Shown: positions 51,613-62,773 of the stretch, piece after piece | Layout of the letters: each line of letters opens with the position of its first letter | How positions within the stretch are numbered: position 1 is the stretch's first letter | Assembly: GCF_011762045.1 (NCBI RefSeq) | Contig: NZ_JAASQS010000003.1 | Location: forward strand, 186,001-250,000 | Origin: Rhizomicrobium electricum | GTDB lineage: Bacteria; Pseudomonadota; Alphaproteobacteria; Micropepsales; Micropepsaceae | Direction: 5' to 3' | DNA: 64,000 nucleotides | The notes under the pieces: generated by a model | Told to the model about the DNA's origin: nothing | Databases searched by the model: none | What the model saw: the letters and a program-made list of their open reading frames with translations, nothing else | Made by a program: the position numbers and the translations under genes

Positions 51613-52098
51613 TCACCAGTCCCGAGTCCATTGGGCGAGGAACAGCATCGCCCTAGAGATATGTTTTTCGACTGCGCTCGGACTGATACGATAGTGGGCC
51701 GCGATCTGGCGATACGTCATACCGTCAAGCCGGTGCATCAAAAGAATTTCCCGTGTCCGGCTCGGCAGCTTGTCGAGGCCTTCGTTGACCCTGCACAGAC
51801 GTTCGCGGGCCTCCAATACCTCGTCTGGCAACGGCGCCTCGTCGGGCGCCTGATCCCAGTCCTCACTGCCGGTCAGTCCTCTTACTTTGTCCCGGCGGTG
51901 CAGATCGATCGATATGTTCACCGCCGTCTGGACAAGAAAAGCGCGCGGATTCTCAACCGGTTGTTGCGATCGATAGTCCTCTAAACGCACATATGCAGAC
52001 TGGAGGAGATCCTCCGCCTCCGGATTTCCATGTGTATAGCGCTTTACGAGTCCCAATAGACCGGCCCAATACGCCCGGTCCTGCGTTGCCCTTGCCAT
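51613..52098 (-). CDS. FecI-type ECF RNA polymerase sigma factor
   Basis: This encodes 161 residues. Region 2 has EDLLQSAYVRLEDYR with AFLVQTAVNISIDLHRR; region 4 has LPSRTREILLMHRLDGMTYRQIAAHYRISPSAVEKHISRAM, the FecI-like recognition part. The ATG at 52098 was preferred over a TTG just before it. It is predicted to be held by FecR and released when the transducer binds its glycan. Candidate targets are the CAZyme and receptor genes on either side. Confidence 0.92.
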   Translation of the reverse strand: MARATQDRAYWAGLLGLVKRYTHGNPEAEDLLQSAYVRLEDYRSQQPVENPRAFLVQTAVNISIDLHRRDKVRGLTGSEDWDQAPDEAPLPDEVLEARERLCRVNEGLDKLPSRTREILLMHRLDGMTYRQIAAHYRISPSAVEKHISRAMLFLAQWTRDW

Positions 52099-52424
52099 CA
52101 AGCCTTCCCCGCGGAACCCCTTTTGCTGATTTTTTTCGAGTCATGGGGTTCTCTGTCGCAAACTGTAGCATGGGAGGATTGGACGCCGGACAAAAGAATC
52201 TTCACGGGTCATGTGTGGAACATACCTACTCAAACGTCTAATCTTTGTAGTGTTGCATAGGTTTCGCTTAAGCGTCCTGCCGGCCGCGGTAAGCAGCACC
52301 AACAACCTGGGAAAAACGTCTTTCTCTGCAGCATTTTACCGGTAACACACGGCCGCTCCAACGCACGTTCCAGCTGTGCGGCGTCTTCCGACAACCAGAT
52401 TGATGTCCCGACACTTCCGGTAGC
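52099..52424. other. Non-coding region between GH3 and the sigma-factor gene
   Basis: This interval of about 325 bases lies between the terminator of the GH3 unit and the sigma-factor start. It must hold the sigma promoter. I see no clear ECF-type or sigma-70 boxes and no gene. Confidence 0.5.
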
Positions 52425-52468
52425 AAAAAAATGGGCCCGAGAGGCGGCGTAGAGCCGCCCCCCGGACC
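52425..52468 (-). terminator. Intrinsic terminator after GH3
   Basis: On the minus strand GGTCCGGGGGGCGGC-TCTAC-GCCGCCtctCGGGCCC is followed by ATTTTTTT. The stem is slightly imperfect but GC-rich. It separates the GH27-to-GH3 enzyme run from the sigma/FecR/transducer operon. Confidence 0.8.
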
Positions 52469-52493
52469 AATCCGGCAAATTTGCTTCGGTGTG

Positions 52494-55166
52494 CTATTCG
52501 GGCAACTTAACAGCCTTCGTGGTCGCAAAACTGGCCGACTGATGCGGCACGTCAGCAGCCGGCTGCCCCGATCCGACATCCACCGTGTAGCGGCCCGCCA
52601 CGACCTGTCGCGTGCCGTCGGCCGCGACGAAACTGAGGTCGCGCGGCGACAGCACGAAGCTGACCGTCTTGCGCTCGCCCGCCTTCAGGCCGATGCGCTC
52701 GAAGCCTCGCAAGGCCAGTTTGGGAGCACCCTCGAACGCCGGCGGCGTCAGATAGAGCTCAGCCACTTCCTCGCCGTCGCGCCCACCCGTATTGGCAACT
52801 TCGGCAGTAACCTTCAGGCCCTCTTCCGGCGCTCCATTCACCGGCGTCACGGTCACCGGCCCATAGCTGAAAGTCGTGTAACTGAGACCGTACCCAAACG
52901 GATAAACCGGCGTGCCCTGGAAGTAGCGATAGGTCCGCCCCTTCATGGAATAGTCGTCGAACGACGGCAGATCGTTGACGGTCGCATAGAAGGTCAACGG
53001 CAGCCGGCCGGCCGGATTGGTTTTGCCGGACAAGACATTGGCAATCGCCTGCCCGCCCGCTTCGCCGGAATACCAAGCCTCGACGATGGCCGCGGCGTTC
53101 GCTTTCGCCCATTGCAGCGCAATCGGGCTGCCGTTCATCGCCACAACGACCAGCGGCTTGCCGGTGGCCTTGGCCCGCTCCAGCATCGCGCGCTGATCGG
53201 CAGGCAATTCGAGCGAGGTCTTGTCGCCGCCCGAAAAGCCCTCGACATGGACATCCATCTCTTCGCCTTCGAGGTCCGATGTCAGGCCGACCACGGCGAC
53301 GATCACGTCCGCATTGGCGGCAGCCGTCTGAAGCTCGGCGTCGGGCTGATCCGAAATGCGCTTCCACAATAGGTCGGCGTTCGACATGCCATGTGCTTCG
53401 GCGGTGATGCGCAACGCGTAGCGCTTGCCCTTTTCGAGCTTCATCTCCACGTACTTAGGCAGCTTGCCGTAACCCGAGCGGTCGATCCTGCCGATCTCTT
53501 TGCCGTCCAGCGTCGCGTTCGTCAGCATGCCGTTGAGGCCGATGCGATAGAGACCGGATTCCGGCGGCACCAGATATCCCGTCCACACCACCCGATGATG
53601 CTCGGCGATCGCTTTGGTGTCGTATCCGCGCGCCGCGACGTTCGGCTCGATCCGCGTCACCACCGGCTTGGCGGCATACGGCGTGGTGCGGAAGTCGTCG
53701 AGAATGCCGTTCCATTCGGTCGCCTTCACGACCGGCGGATGCTTGGCGTTGAAGTATTCGGCCTTGAGGCCCGGCTTGCCGTCGGGTGTCTGCAACGCAC
53801 TTTGCGGCACGGAATCGCCATCGGTCAGCGAGCGGCCGAACGGCACATGGGTGATCGCCGCTTGCGGCATCGCGCGCTTCAGGCCATCGAGCACCGACAC
53901 CGGCGTGCCGGTCTGCTGGGCCGAATAATTGCCGCGCAGGACACGCGTAGAGTCCGCCAGCGGGCCGATCACCGCGATCCGCGCATTCGGTGCCAGCGGC
54001 AGGGCTTTGTCGTTCTTGAGCAGCACCAAACTTTTTTCGGCGGCCGTAAGCGCCATGGCGGCATGGGCCGGCGTCAGGATGCCCGGCTCGGACCGCGCCG
54101 GACCGCGATCCAGTCCGGCAAGATCGCCGGTGCGATAGCGCGCCGCAAACAAGCGCACCAGGGCACGGTCGATGTCGGCGATCGAGATATAGCCGCGCGC
54201 CAGCGCCTCCTTGTACCGCTCCGGAAGTCCCGGAACGCCGACCAGCGTGCCGTTGTTGCATTCGTTATCGACGCCCGCCTTGAGCGCGGCAGCCACCGCG
54301 GCGGCCTGATCGGGCGCATATTTGTGGGTGTCGGCGATATCCTTCACGGCATCGCAATCGGACACGACGTATCCCTTGAAGCCCCAGGCGCCGCGCAGTC
54401 TGTCCTTCATCAACAGATCGCTGGCGCAAGCCGGCTGGCCATCGACGCGGTTGTAGGCGCACATGATCGACTGCGCACCGCCTTCGACGACGGCGGCCCG
54501 GAATGCCGGGAGATAGGTATCCTCGATATCGTGTTGCGAGACGAAAACGTTGGCCTGATGGCGCGTCGATTCCGGCCCGCTGTGGACCGCGAAATGCTTC
54601 GGCGTCGCGATTACGTCCGGCAGATCGGCATCGGGGCCCTGCATGCCTTGGACATAAGCGACACCCATACGCGCCGTCAGATACGGATCTTCGCCATAAG
54701 TTTCCTGCCCGCGGCCCCAGCGGGGATCGCGGAATAAGTTGATGTTGGGCGACCAGGTGTCCAGACCGGTACCGATCTTGCCGAGATGGCCGGTCCGGCG
54801 CGCCAGCGCGTGGAGAGCACGGTTTTCCTCGCTGACCACCGCAGCGACGGATTTGACGAACGACGCATCGAAGGTCGCGGCCAAACCGATCGGCTCGGGA
54901 AAGTTCGTCGCCGGAACGGTGCCGATGGCGCCATGCAAGGATTCCGTCCACCAGTTGTAAGCGGGGATGCCAAGACGCGGAATGGCCGGCGCGGTGTTGA
55001 CCAACTGCCCGACCTTTTCGTCCACGGTCATCTTGGCGACGACCGCACCGGCGCGTGCCTCGGCCTCAGCGCGGACGCCCTCCCTCGCAACCGGTCCGGC
55101 GCCGGCAGCGCCGACGGTCAAAGCACAAGTAGCCAACAGAAGAGCTGCGAATTTCGACCGGCGCAT
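52494..55166 (-). CDS. GH3 beta-glycosidase with PA14 domain
   Basis: This encodes 890 residues. A signal peptide (1-23) is followed by the GH3 barrel with NWWTESLHG at 71-79, KHF at 190-192 and nucleophile Asp270 in GYVVSDCDAV. A PA14 domain (about 467-605) is inserted in the second domain, as in some beta-glucosidases and beta-xylosidases, and a fibronectin-III-like domain ends the chain. The acid/base Glu is likely in SDLEGEEMDV. The WTESLHG form is frequent in beta-xylosidases. It would split the xylo- or gluco-oligosaccharide backbone from the non-reducing end. Confidence 0.92.
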   Translation of the reverse strand: MRRSKFAALLLATCALTVGAAGAGPVAREGVRAEAEARAGAVVAKMTVDEKVGQLVNTAPAIPRLGIPAYNWWTESLHGAIGTVPATNFPEPIGLAATFDASFVKSVAAVVSEENRALHALARRTGHLGKIGTGLDTWSPNINLFRDPRWGRGQETYGEDPYLTARMGVAYVQGMQGPDADLPDVIATPKHFAVHSGPESTRHQANVFVSQHDIEDTYLPAFRAAVVEGGAQSIMCAYNRVDGQPACASDLLMKDRLRGAWGFKGYVVSDCDAVKDIADTHKYAPDQAAAVAAALKAGVDNECNNGTLVGVPGLPERYKEALARGYISIADIDRALVRLFAARYRTGDLAGLDRGPARSEPGILTPAHAAMALTAAEKSLVLLKNDKALPLAPNARIAVIGPLADSTRVLRGNYSAQQTGTPVSVLDGLKRAMPQAAITHVPFGRSLTDGDSVPQSALQTPDGKPGLKAEYFNAKHPPVVKATEWNGILDDFRTTPYAAKPVVTRIEPNVAARGYDTKAIAEHHRVVWTGYLVPPESGLYRIGLNGMLTNATLDGKEIGRIDRSGYGKLPKYVEMKLEKGKRYALRITAEAHGMSNADLLWKRISDQPDAELQTAAANADVIVAVVGLTSDLEGEEMDVHVEGFSGGDKTSLELPADQRAMLERAKATGKPLVVVAMNGSPIALQWAKANAAAIVEAWYSGEAGGQAIANVLSGKTNPAGRLPLTFYATVNDLPSFDDYSMKGRTYRYFQGTPVYPFGYGLSYTTFSYGPVTVTPVNGAPEEGLKVTAEVANTGGRDGEEVAELYLTPPAFEGAPKLALRGFERIGLKAGERKTVSFVLSPRDLSFVAADGTRQVVAGRYTVDVGSGQPAADVPHQSASFATTKAVKLPE

Positions 55167-55237
55167 GGGATTACATCTCCAGTTGCATGCGAGGCGGCAA
55201 CCATCCGGCCGCCGCCCCTTGCGATTTCAAAACGACG

Positions 55238-56818
<1,581 letters not shown>

Positions 56819-56861
56819 GGTTTCCTCACTTGGTAACTGGAAAACGGACTGGCGACAGACG

Positions 56862-59303
56862 CTAGCTCCACACGGCCTTGCCGGCACTGTCGAGGCGAAG
56901 CGTCTCGAGCGTGTCGCGATAGCGGATCTTGATTTCACTCGACGGCGGACCTTTGACGGTCAGTGACGAAAGCTCGCCGTTCTGCCACGCCAGCGACAGT
57001 TCGGCGCCGCCGCGAACGCGCAGGCCTTCGATGCGGCCGTCGGCCCAAACCTTCGGCAATGCCGGCAGAATGCGCACCTCGCCGCCCCACGACTGCACGA
57101 TCATCTCGATAATACCGGTGCTGCCGCCGAAATTGCCGTCGATCTGGAACGGCGGATGGGCGTCGAACAGATTGGGATAGGAGCGCAGCGGACTTAAGAG
57201 ACCTTTGAGCACGCTGTAGGCGCGTTCGCCCTCGCCCATGCGGGCCCAAAGGCAGATGCGCCACGCCGTCGCCCAGCCGGTGGAAAGATCGCCGCGCTTG
57301 TTGAGCGTCACCTTGGCCGCCGCGATCAGGTCCGGCGTATCGCGCACGTTGATCTGAGTGCTGGGAAAAACGCCGTAGAGATGCGAGACGTGACGGTGCT
57401 GCTGTTCGGGCGCCAGCACGTCCCAATCGTCCAGCCACTCCTGCAACTGGCCCTGGGCGCCGATGCGATCCTTGGGCAGACGCGCGCCCTTATCGGCCAA
57501 TACCGTTGCGAAGCCGGTATCGGGGTCTTTCGACAAGGCGTGGGCTTCGAGCGTGGCGGCGAAAAGATCGCGCAGAATCTGGCGGTCCATCGCCGGACCG
57601 GCGCAGATCGTGACATCCGGATGGTGGGCGTTTTCCGGCGATATCGACGGCGATGTGACGAGGCCGCGGCCCTTCGGGTCTTCCACCAGCGCATCGACAA
57701 AGAACAGGCTGGCGCCCTTCATCAACGGATAAAGACGCTTCAGCAGCGCCGGATCGCGCGTGTAATCGTAATGATCCCACAGCGCGGTGCACAGCCATGC
57801 CGCCCCCATCGGCCACATGCCCCAGTACGGGCCATCGATCGGCGCCGAGGCGCGCCACAAATCGGTGTTGTGATGGGCGACCCAGCCGCGCGCGCCGTAC
57901 ATCACCTTGGCGGTGTGTGCGCCGGAGACGGCCAGTTCTTCGACCATCCGGATCAGCGGTTCGTAACACTCGGCGAGATTGGCCGGATCGACGGGCCAAT
58001 AGTTCATCTGAGTGTTGGCGTTGATCGTGTATTTGGAGCCCCACGGCGGATTGAGGCCGTCGTTCCAAATGCCTTGCAGATTGGCCGGCTGCCCGGTGCC
58101 GCGCGACGACGAGATCATCAAATAGCGGGCATACTGGACATAGAGCGCGGCAAGGCTTTCGCCATCCCGAACGATGCGCTGGTCGGTGGGAACCGCTTCA
58201 GTCGAAGGCTTGCCGAGCGTGATCGAAAAGCGGTCGAACAGACGGCGATGGGCGGCAATGTGGTCCCGGCGCAATGCAGCGTAGCGCTTGGTCAAAGCCG
58301 CATTGGTGCGCTGGCGCACCGGGGCAACCGGATCGGCATCGACACGGGCCGGAGACACAAAGCTGGTCGCGGCGGCGATCACAAGCGTCACCGCGCGGGC
58401 ACCGCGCACGGACAGCACATCGCCTATCGCCTCGATCCGGCCATCGCCTTGGGCCGCAATGCGCACGGCGTATTGCAGACCAGCCGGAATACCGGCGGAT
58501 TCGATGTTGCGGCCGGTAATCAGCAGCGACTTCGCTCCGTCCGGCGCTACATGCAAATCGGAGGGACGGCCGGCGCGATCGAGATCTTCGCGGAAATTCC
58601 AATCCACCGGATCGGTCTTTTCGCGCGTGACGATGCCGTCCTTCGGCCGCCAGTCGTACTCCGCTTTCTTGGGATGGCGATAGCCGACATCGAACGCAAG
58701 CTTGGCACCGCCGGTGGCGGTCAGACGAACGACGATGACCTGATCGGGTTCACTGGCGAAAACCTCGCGCGTGATGGTGCCGCCATTTGCCCGGAACGCC
58801 GTTTGCGCCACGGCCTCAGACAGATCAAGCGAACGGCGGTAGCCGCCTGCAAAAGAATGACCGACGAAATCGAGCAACACATCGCCGGCGGTGCCGTACG
58901 GCATCTGGCTGAGCGGCTTGGCCATCATCGTCTTGGAGGCGAGATCCATCGCGTCCTTGAAACGCTCTTCGGCGATGAGGCGGCGGACCTCCGGCAAGGC
59001 GGCGAGCGCATCGGGATTGACGGGATCATACGGCGATCCCGCCCACAAAGTCCCTTCGTTCAGCGTCAGCCGCTCCTGAGCAACACGGCCGAACACCATC
59101 GCGGCGACGCGGCCGTTGCCGACCGGCAGCGCCTCGACCCAGCGCTCCGCAGGCCGGTCGTACCAAAGCGCGAGACCGGCGTTCTTCGATTTCGCCGCGG
59201 GCCGGACGGATGATGCCGTTGCCGACCCGGCGAGAAGAGATGCGCCCGTGCCCGCCAGGAATGTCCGGCGCCGGATCGAGGTCCGCCCGCATGCTTTCGT
59301 CAT
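56862..59303 (-). CDS. GH95 alpha-L-fucosidase / alpha-L-galactosidase
   Basis: This encodes 813 residues. A twin-arginine leader (RRRTFLAGTGASLLAGSATA, about 11-30) is evident. GH95 inverting residues match AfcA: Asn428 and Asn430 in YTINANTQMNYWP, Glu557 in TSPSISPENAHHP, and NLFDAHPPFQIDGNFGG at about 711-727. GH95 enzymes take alpha-1,2-L-fucose from xyloglucan or alpha-L-galactose from complex xylans. LWYDRPAERWVEALPVGNGRVAAMVFG at the start is typical. GGAGG precedes the ATG. Which sugar it prefers cannot be told. Confidence 0.93.
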   Translation of the reverse strand: MTKACGRTSIRRRTFLAGTGASLLAGSATASSVRPAAKSKNAGLALWYDRPAERWVEALPVGNGRVAAMVFGRVAQERLTLNEGTLWAGSPYDPVNPDALAALPEVRRLIAEERFKDAMDLASKTMMAKPLSQMPYGTAGDVLLDFVGHSFAGGYRRSLDLSEAVAQTAFRANGGTITREVFASEPDQVIVVRLTATGGAKLAFDVGYRHPKKAEYDWRPKDGIVTREKTDPVDWNFREDLDRAGRPSDLHVAPDGAKSLLITGRNIESAGIPAGLQYAVRIAAQGDGRIEAIGDVLSVRGARAVTLVIAAATSFVSPARVDADPVAPVRQRTNAALTKRYAALRRDHIAAHRRLFDRFSITLGKPSTEAVPTDQRIVRDGESLAALYVQYARYLMISSSRGTGQPANLQGIWNDGLNPPWGSKYTINANTQMNYWPVDPANLAECYEPLIRMVEELAVSGAHTAKVMYGARGWVAHHNTDLWRASAPIDGPYWGMWPMGAAWLCTALWDHYDYTRDPALLKRLYPLMKGASLFFVDALVEDPKGRGLVTSPSISPENAHHPDVTICAGPAMDRQILRDLFAATLEAHALSKDPDTGFATVLADKGARLPKDRIGAQGQLQEWLDDWDVLAPEQQHRHVSHLYGVFPSTQINVRDTPDLIAAAKVTLNKRGDLSTGWATAWRICLWARMGEGERAYSVLKGLLSPLRSYPNLFDAHPPFQIDGNFGGSTGIIEMIVQSWGGEVRILPALPKVWADGRIEGLRVRGGAELSLAWQNGELSSLTVKGPPSSEIKIRYRDTLETLRLDSAGKAVWS

Positions 59304-59322
59304 GATGATCAACCTCCGGCGG

Positions 59323-60402
59323 TTATTCGCCTGCCAGGTTCTTGCTGAAGAACGGCATCACATGATTTTGCCAGCGATCCGCAACGGCGCTGACATGATC
59401 GCCGCTGTAGAGTTCGAAGCTGTTGACGATGCCATAGCTGTCGAGAATGCGATGGAGCTCGGCGGTATCGGTCTTGAGGCCGTCCTGATCGCCGACATCG
59501 AGCGCGATGGCTTTGTACTGGCGCAGGTTGGCGATGTACTGGTCCACCATCGCGAGCGGTGCGTTGGCAGCCCATTTGGCCATGATGTCCGGCTGCGGCA
59601 CGCCGTCCTTGGTCGGCAGATCGATATAAAGCGGCGGCGCCTTCGGATTGGGCGACCAGGCCGCAGCGCTCGCAAACGTGGCGCGGGTGAAGAAATCGAG
59701 ATCGGCGGAACTGCCGGCCGCCTTGGCCGCTTCCATCTTCTTGGCCATTTCCGCCGGCGGTGCGCCGCGCGCCGACATGCAGCACGGGCTCATGGCGTAG
59801 AACACCGAGAACACGTCGGGATGGCGCATAGCGATGCGCGTCGTGCCGTAGCCGCCCATCGAATGGCCCGCGATGCCGCGGCTGAGGCGGTTGGCGATGG
59901 TGCGATAGTGGCCGTCGATATAGGCGACGAGATCGCGGGAGATGAAATCCTCCCAATTGCCGGTGGTCGGCGAATTCGAATACATCGAGCCGTTGTGCAG
60001 CGTCTGCGCGTTGGCCAGCACTACGATCATTTCGCGCGAACCGGTGGCGAAGGCGCCTTCGATGGTCTGCGGCGTGTGGATTTCGGTCGTCCACTTCTCG
60101 TTGCTGATCGAATAGCCGTGCAGCGCATAGAGCACCGGATAGCGGCGTGCCTTGTCCTTGTTGTAGTTCGGCGGCAGGTAGACGATCACGTCACGATCCG
60201 GCGAATCGCCTTCGAGATTGCCCTCGAGCGAAACGCCATGGACCTTGATCTTTTCGACGATCACGGGCGCGGCACCGGGCACCGGGGCTGGAACCATCAG
60301 CGGCGGACGCGCGGGCTGAGCCGGTTGCCCCTGTTGCGCACCGGCCGTCGAAGCCAATGCCGCAAAAACACTTCCCGCCAACGCGATCTGCCAAATACGC
60401 AT
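59323..60402 (-). CDS. CE1-like esterase (putative feruloyl / acetylxylan esterase)
   Basis: This encodes 359 residues. A signal peptide (1-22) is followed by a Pro-rich linker (25-45) and an esterase-D-type domain. YPVLYALHGYS is the oxyanion part; the nucleophile Ser is in IAGHSMGGYGTTR near residue 182; Asp near GDQDGL and His in YSGDHVSAV complete the triad. Similar proteins remove ferulate or acetate from plant polysaccharides. It is 19 bp upstream of GH95, same transcript. General esterases share these motifs, so the substrate is inferred from context. Confidence 0.85.
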   Translation of the reverse strand: MRIWQIALAGSVFAALASTAGAQQGQPAQPARPPLMVPAPVPGAAPVIVEKIKVHGVSLEGNLEGDSPDRDVIVYLPPNYNKDKARRYPVLYALHGYSISNEKWTTEIHTPQTIEGAFATGSREMIVVLANAQTLHNGSMYSNSPTTGNWEDFISRDLVAYIDGHYRTIANRLSRGIAGHSMGGYGTTRIAMRHPDVFSVFYAMSPCCMSARGAPPAEMAKKMEAAKAAGSSADLDFFTRATFASAAAWSPNPKAPPLYIDLPTKDGVPQPDIMAKWAANAPLAMVDQYIANLRQYKAIALDVGDQDGLKTDTAELHRILDSYGIVNSFELYSGDHVSAVADRWQNHVMPFFSKNLAGE

Positions 60403-60476
60403 GTGAAGTCCTCCCCGAACGTCCGCTTGATGCGGCTCTGTCCGGAGATACTACATATGTCTGAGTATACTGAAAG

Positions 60477-60506
60477 GCCGGAATGGAGCAAAAGCCCCAT
60501 CCCGGC
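60477..60506 (-). terminator. Hairpin after GH43
   Basis: On the minus strand a 13-bp stem (GCCGGGATGGGGC / GCTCCATTCCGGC, with two G-U pairs) around TTTT is followed by CTTTC. It probably reduces read-through from GH43 into the esterase gene, or protects the mRNA. Confidence 0.6.
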
Positions 60507-60561
60507 ACCATCAGATTGCGGCAATCTGGCACGAAACGAATGCCGCTCTCGCGAAAGAGAC

Positions 60562-62592
60562 TCAGCGGCTGACGTTCCAAACGAAACGCACGCCATCCTT
60601 GCCGTCGGGCTTGGGCCCGGCGCTATCGGCGATAACGGCGCCGTCATCGGCGATCCGGAGATAGCGGTCGGTTGCCAGCGACATCAGAATCAACTCACCG
60701 GACGGCGTTTCCGTCCATTGGAAGCTTTCGGCTTTGCCCGGCTTTGCCGTGGTGGTCGAAACACGTCCGTCGGCAGCGACCGTCAACGCCTTCTCGCCCG
60801 CGACGAGCGCCACCCGGCCAAGTCCCATATCGACGACGCGATAGGCGGTCGGCACACCCCGCTCCACTCCGGTACCAAGATACAGGCCCGTTTTCAGACC
60901 AAACGATGTCAGCGTGACGGTTTGCCCGAACGGAATGGGGCGGCGCAGGCCATGCGGATATTTCTCGTCGACGGTAAAGCTGTCGAAATCGGCGAAACCA
61001 CCCGCGCCCTTGGTGTTATAGGCAAACAGGGTGTTGCGCACACCTTGGAACGTGGTGAGCTGATAGGGCTGGACTAGTTCGATACCCAAGCGGACGAACG
61101 TCTTGCCGTCGAGCGAATAGGAGAAGACCGACTTGTCCTTGAGATAGTCGCTTTCGGCACGAAGCCAGATGCGGCTTGCCGTGACCGGCGTGCGCGCGGA
61201 CTTTCCGGACTGCTGGTCGAATTGGACCAGCGTGAAACCGTTTTCGCCGCGTTCGACACCGATCCAGGCATACGGCAGGTTCAGCAGAGCCAGGCCCGCA
61301 ACGTCGCCCGGCTTGAGGCCGCCGGTTTCCAGCACCGTCGTTACCGTCGACACCGGCCCGATGGCGCGCTGGGTCAGGCTGTTTTTCGCGTTCCAGAAAT
61401 CCGCCGCCGGCAAGGTGTGCAGGCGCAAATAGCCGGCACGTTCGGACAACGACCACGCCGTGTCGACCGGCACATGGTTCCATTGCCAGACGTTTTTCAG
61501 CGGACCCGAGAAGTCGTCGTCGCGCTCGTAGGGCGCATGCGGCGCTTCGGAAACGCCGGTATTGGGCTTGACCCAGACGCGCGGCGTGCGGGTGAGATTG
61601 CCGGGCAGTCCGAAATAGGGCCAGCCGTCCTTCCACGTCACCGGCGACAAGAGAGTCACCCGGCCGAGCGAATTGTGCTCCGACATCGAAAAGCCCCACC
61701 ATTCGCCCGACGGCAATTGCACGATGCCGCCCTGGTGCGAGGACATATGACCGGTCTCGCTTGGCTTCGGCGGCGTGATGTCGAACGGCGGCGTCTTCTG
61801 CGGCGGATCCTTGGAAGCAAGGCGATAACCCTCCGCAAGCCCCATATCTTCGTCGATGGTGATGGCCGGCAGCACCTCGTAAGGCCCGAATGGAGTATCG
61901 GCGCGCGCCGCCGCCATCCGCATACGCTTGTCGTACCAGGCGCTGGTGATGACGTATTTGCCGTTCACCTTGTAGAAATGCGAGCCCTCGCCGATCAGGC
62001 TGTCGGGACTAAACGGTTTGTGCTCCGTACCCGGAACGATATCGGTGAAGTCGTCGTTGAGCTGGGCGATGTGCAGATCGCGATAGCCCCAGACGATGTA
62101 GGCCTTGCCGTCGTCGTCGAACAGCACCGACAGATCGTGGAACATCTGCTTCATTGCCGTGTGCTTCCACGGTCCTTTGGGATCGGTGGCGCGGAACACC
62201 TGCGTGGTGGCGTGGTTCACGTTCGAGAAAATGTAGAAGGCGCCGTTGTGATAGCGCAGGCACGGCGCCCAAATCCCCTGGCCGTAGATGTTCTGGCCGT
62301 TCTCGAGGCGATAGGCGGGACCGAGATCGAGCTTGTCGAGGGCATAACCAACGAGTTCCCAGTTGACGAGGTCCTTGGAGTGCAGGACCGGCAATCCGGG
62401 CATGGCATGCATCGTGGTGCCGGTGAGATAGTAGTCGGTCCCCACCCGGATCAGATCGGGATCGGAGAATTCTTCGTAGAACAGCGGATTGGTGAATGTC
62501 CCGTTGCCGTTGTCGGCCGTCCAGGTCGGCGCGGCGAGGGCCCCGGCGAGACTCGACAATGCGATTAGTATTACCGCCAAGCGCTTCAACAC
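60562..62592 (-). CDS. GH43 family glycosidase with C-terminal accessory domains
   Basis: This encodes 676 residues from GTG at 62592, chosen for the GGGAGG ahead of it and the signal peptide beginning there (KRLAVILIALSSLAGALAA). The five-blade propeller (about 25-320) has base Asp44 in FSDPDL, DLSVLFDDDGKAYIVWG for the pKa-tuning Asp, and GEGSHFYKVNGKY with the acid Glu. About 345-530 is a GH43_C2-like concanavalin-type beta domain (YERDDDFSGPLKNVWQWN). The C-terminal 130 residues are another beta domain. GH43 includes beta-xylosidases and alpha-L-arabinofuranosidases; both fit the locus. Confidence 0.92.
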   Translation of the reverse strand: MLKRLAVILIALSSLAGALAAPTWTADNGNGTFTNPLFYEEFSDPDLIRVGTDYYLTGTTMHAMPGLPVLHSKDLVNWELVGYALDKLDLGPAYRLENGQNIYGQGIWAPCLRYHNGAFYIFSNVNHATTQVFRATDPKGPWKHTAMKQMFHDLSVLFDDDGKAYIVWGYRDLHIAQLNDDFTDIVPGTEHKPFSPDSLIGEGSHFYKVNGKYVITSAWYDKRMRMAAARADTPFGPYEVLPAITIDEDMGLAEGYRLASKDPPQKTPPFDITPPKPSETGHMSSHQGGIVQLPSGEWWGFSMSEHNSLGRVTLLSPVTWKDGWPYFGLPGNLTRTPRVWVKPNTGVSEAPHAPYERDDDFSGPLKNVWQWNHVPVDTAWSLSERAGYLRLHTLPAADFWNAKNSLTQRAIGPVSTVTTVLETGGLKPGDVAGLALLNLPYAWIGVERGENGFTLVQFDQQSGKSARTPVTASRIWLRAESDYLKDKSVFSYSLDGKTFVRLGIELVQPYQLTTFQGVRNTLFAYNTKGAGGFADFDSFTVDEKYPHGLRRPIPFGQTVTLTSFGLKTGLYLGTGVERGVPTAYRVVDMGLGRVALVAGEKALTVAADGRVSTTTAKPGKAESFQWTETPSGELILMSLATDRYLRIADDGAVIADSAGPKPDGKDGVRFVWNVSR

Positions 62593-62712
62593 ACCCACCT
62601 CCCATGCCACCAGGACGATGCAGCGTCCTGGGCGGACTTATATCCGTTTTGTAGGACAATTTCTCCTGCGAAATCCCTGCGGCCAGGAGCAGGCAAATGC
62701 GCGCAGGCCAAA

Positions 62713-62743
62713 GCGCCCGCGAGCCGATGAGACCCGCGGGCGC
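62713..62743 (-). terminator. Hairpin after GH27
   Basis: On the minus strand GCGCCCGCG-N13-CGCGGGCGC is followed by TTTGG. It lies 31 bp after the GH27 stop. The T-run is short, so termination may be partial. Confidence 0.55.
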
Positions 62744-62773
62744 CCTGTTAGCTTACAGATTACGGCTTCCCGT

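Noticed and set aside
51613..52098. Iron-dicitrate (Fec) system
   Set aside because: The sigma, FecR and STN receptor have Fec architecture, but the neighbours are all glycosidases and no iron-uptake genes or Fur-type sites are seen.
52431..53372. Plus-strand frame opposite the end of GH3
   Set aside because: It runs through the terminator hairpin and the GH3 C terminus and has no family features; it is a shadow frame.
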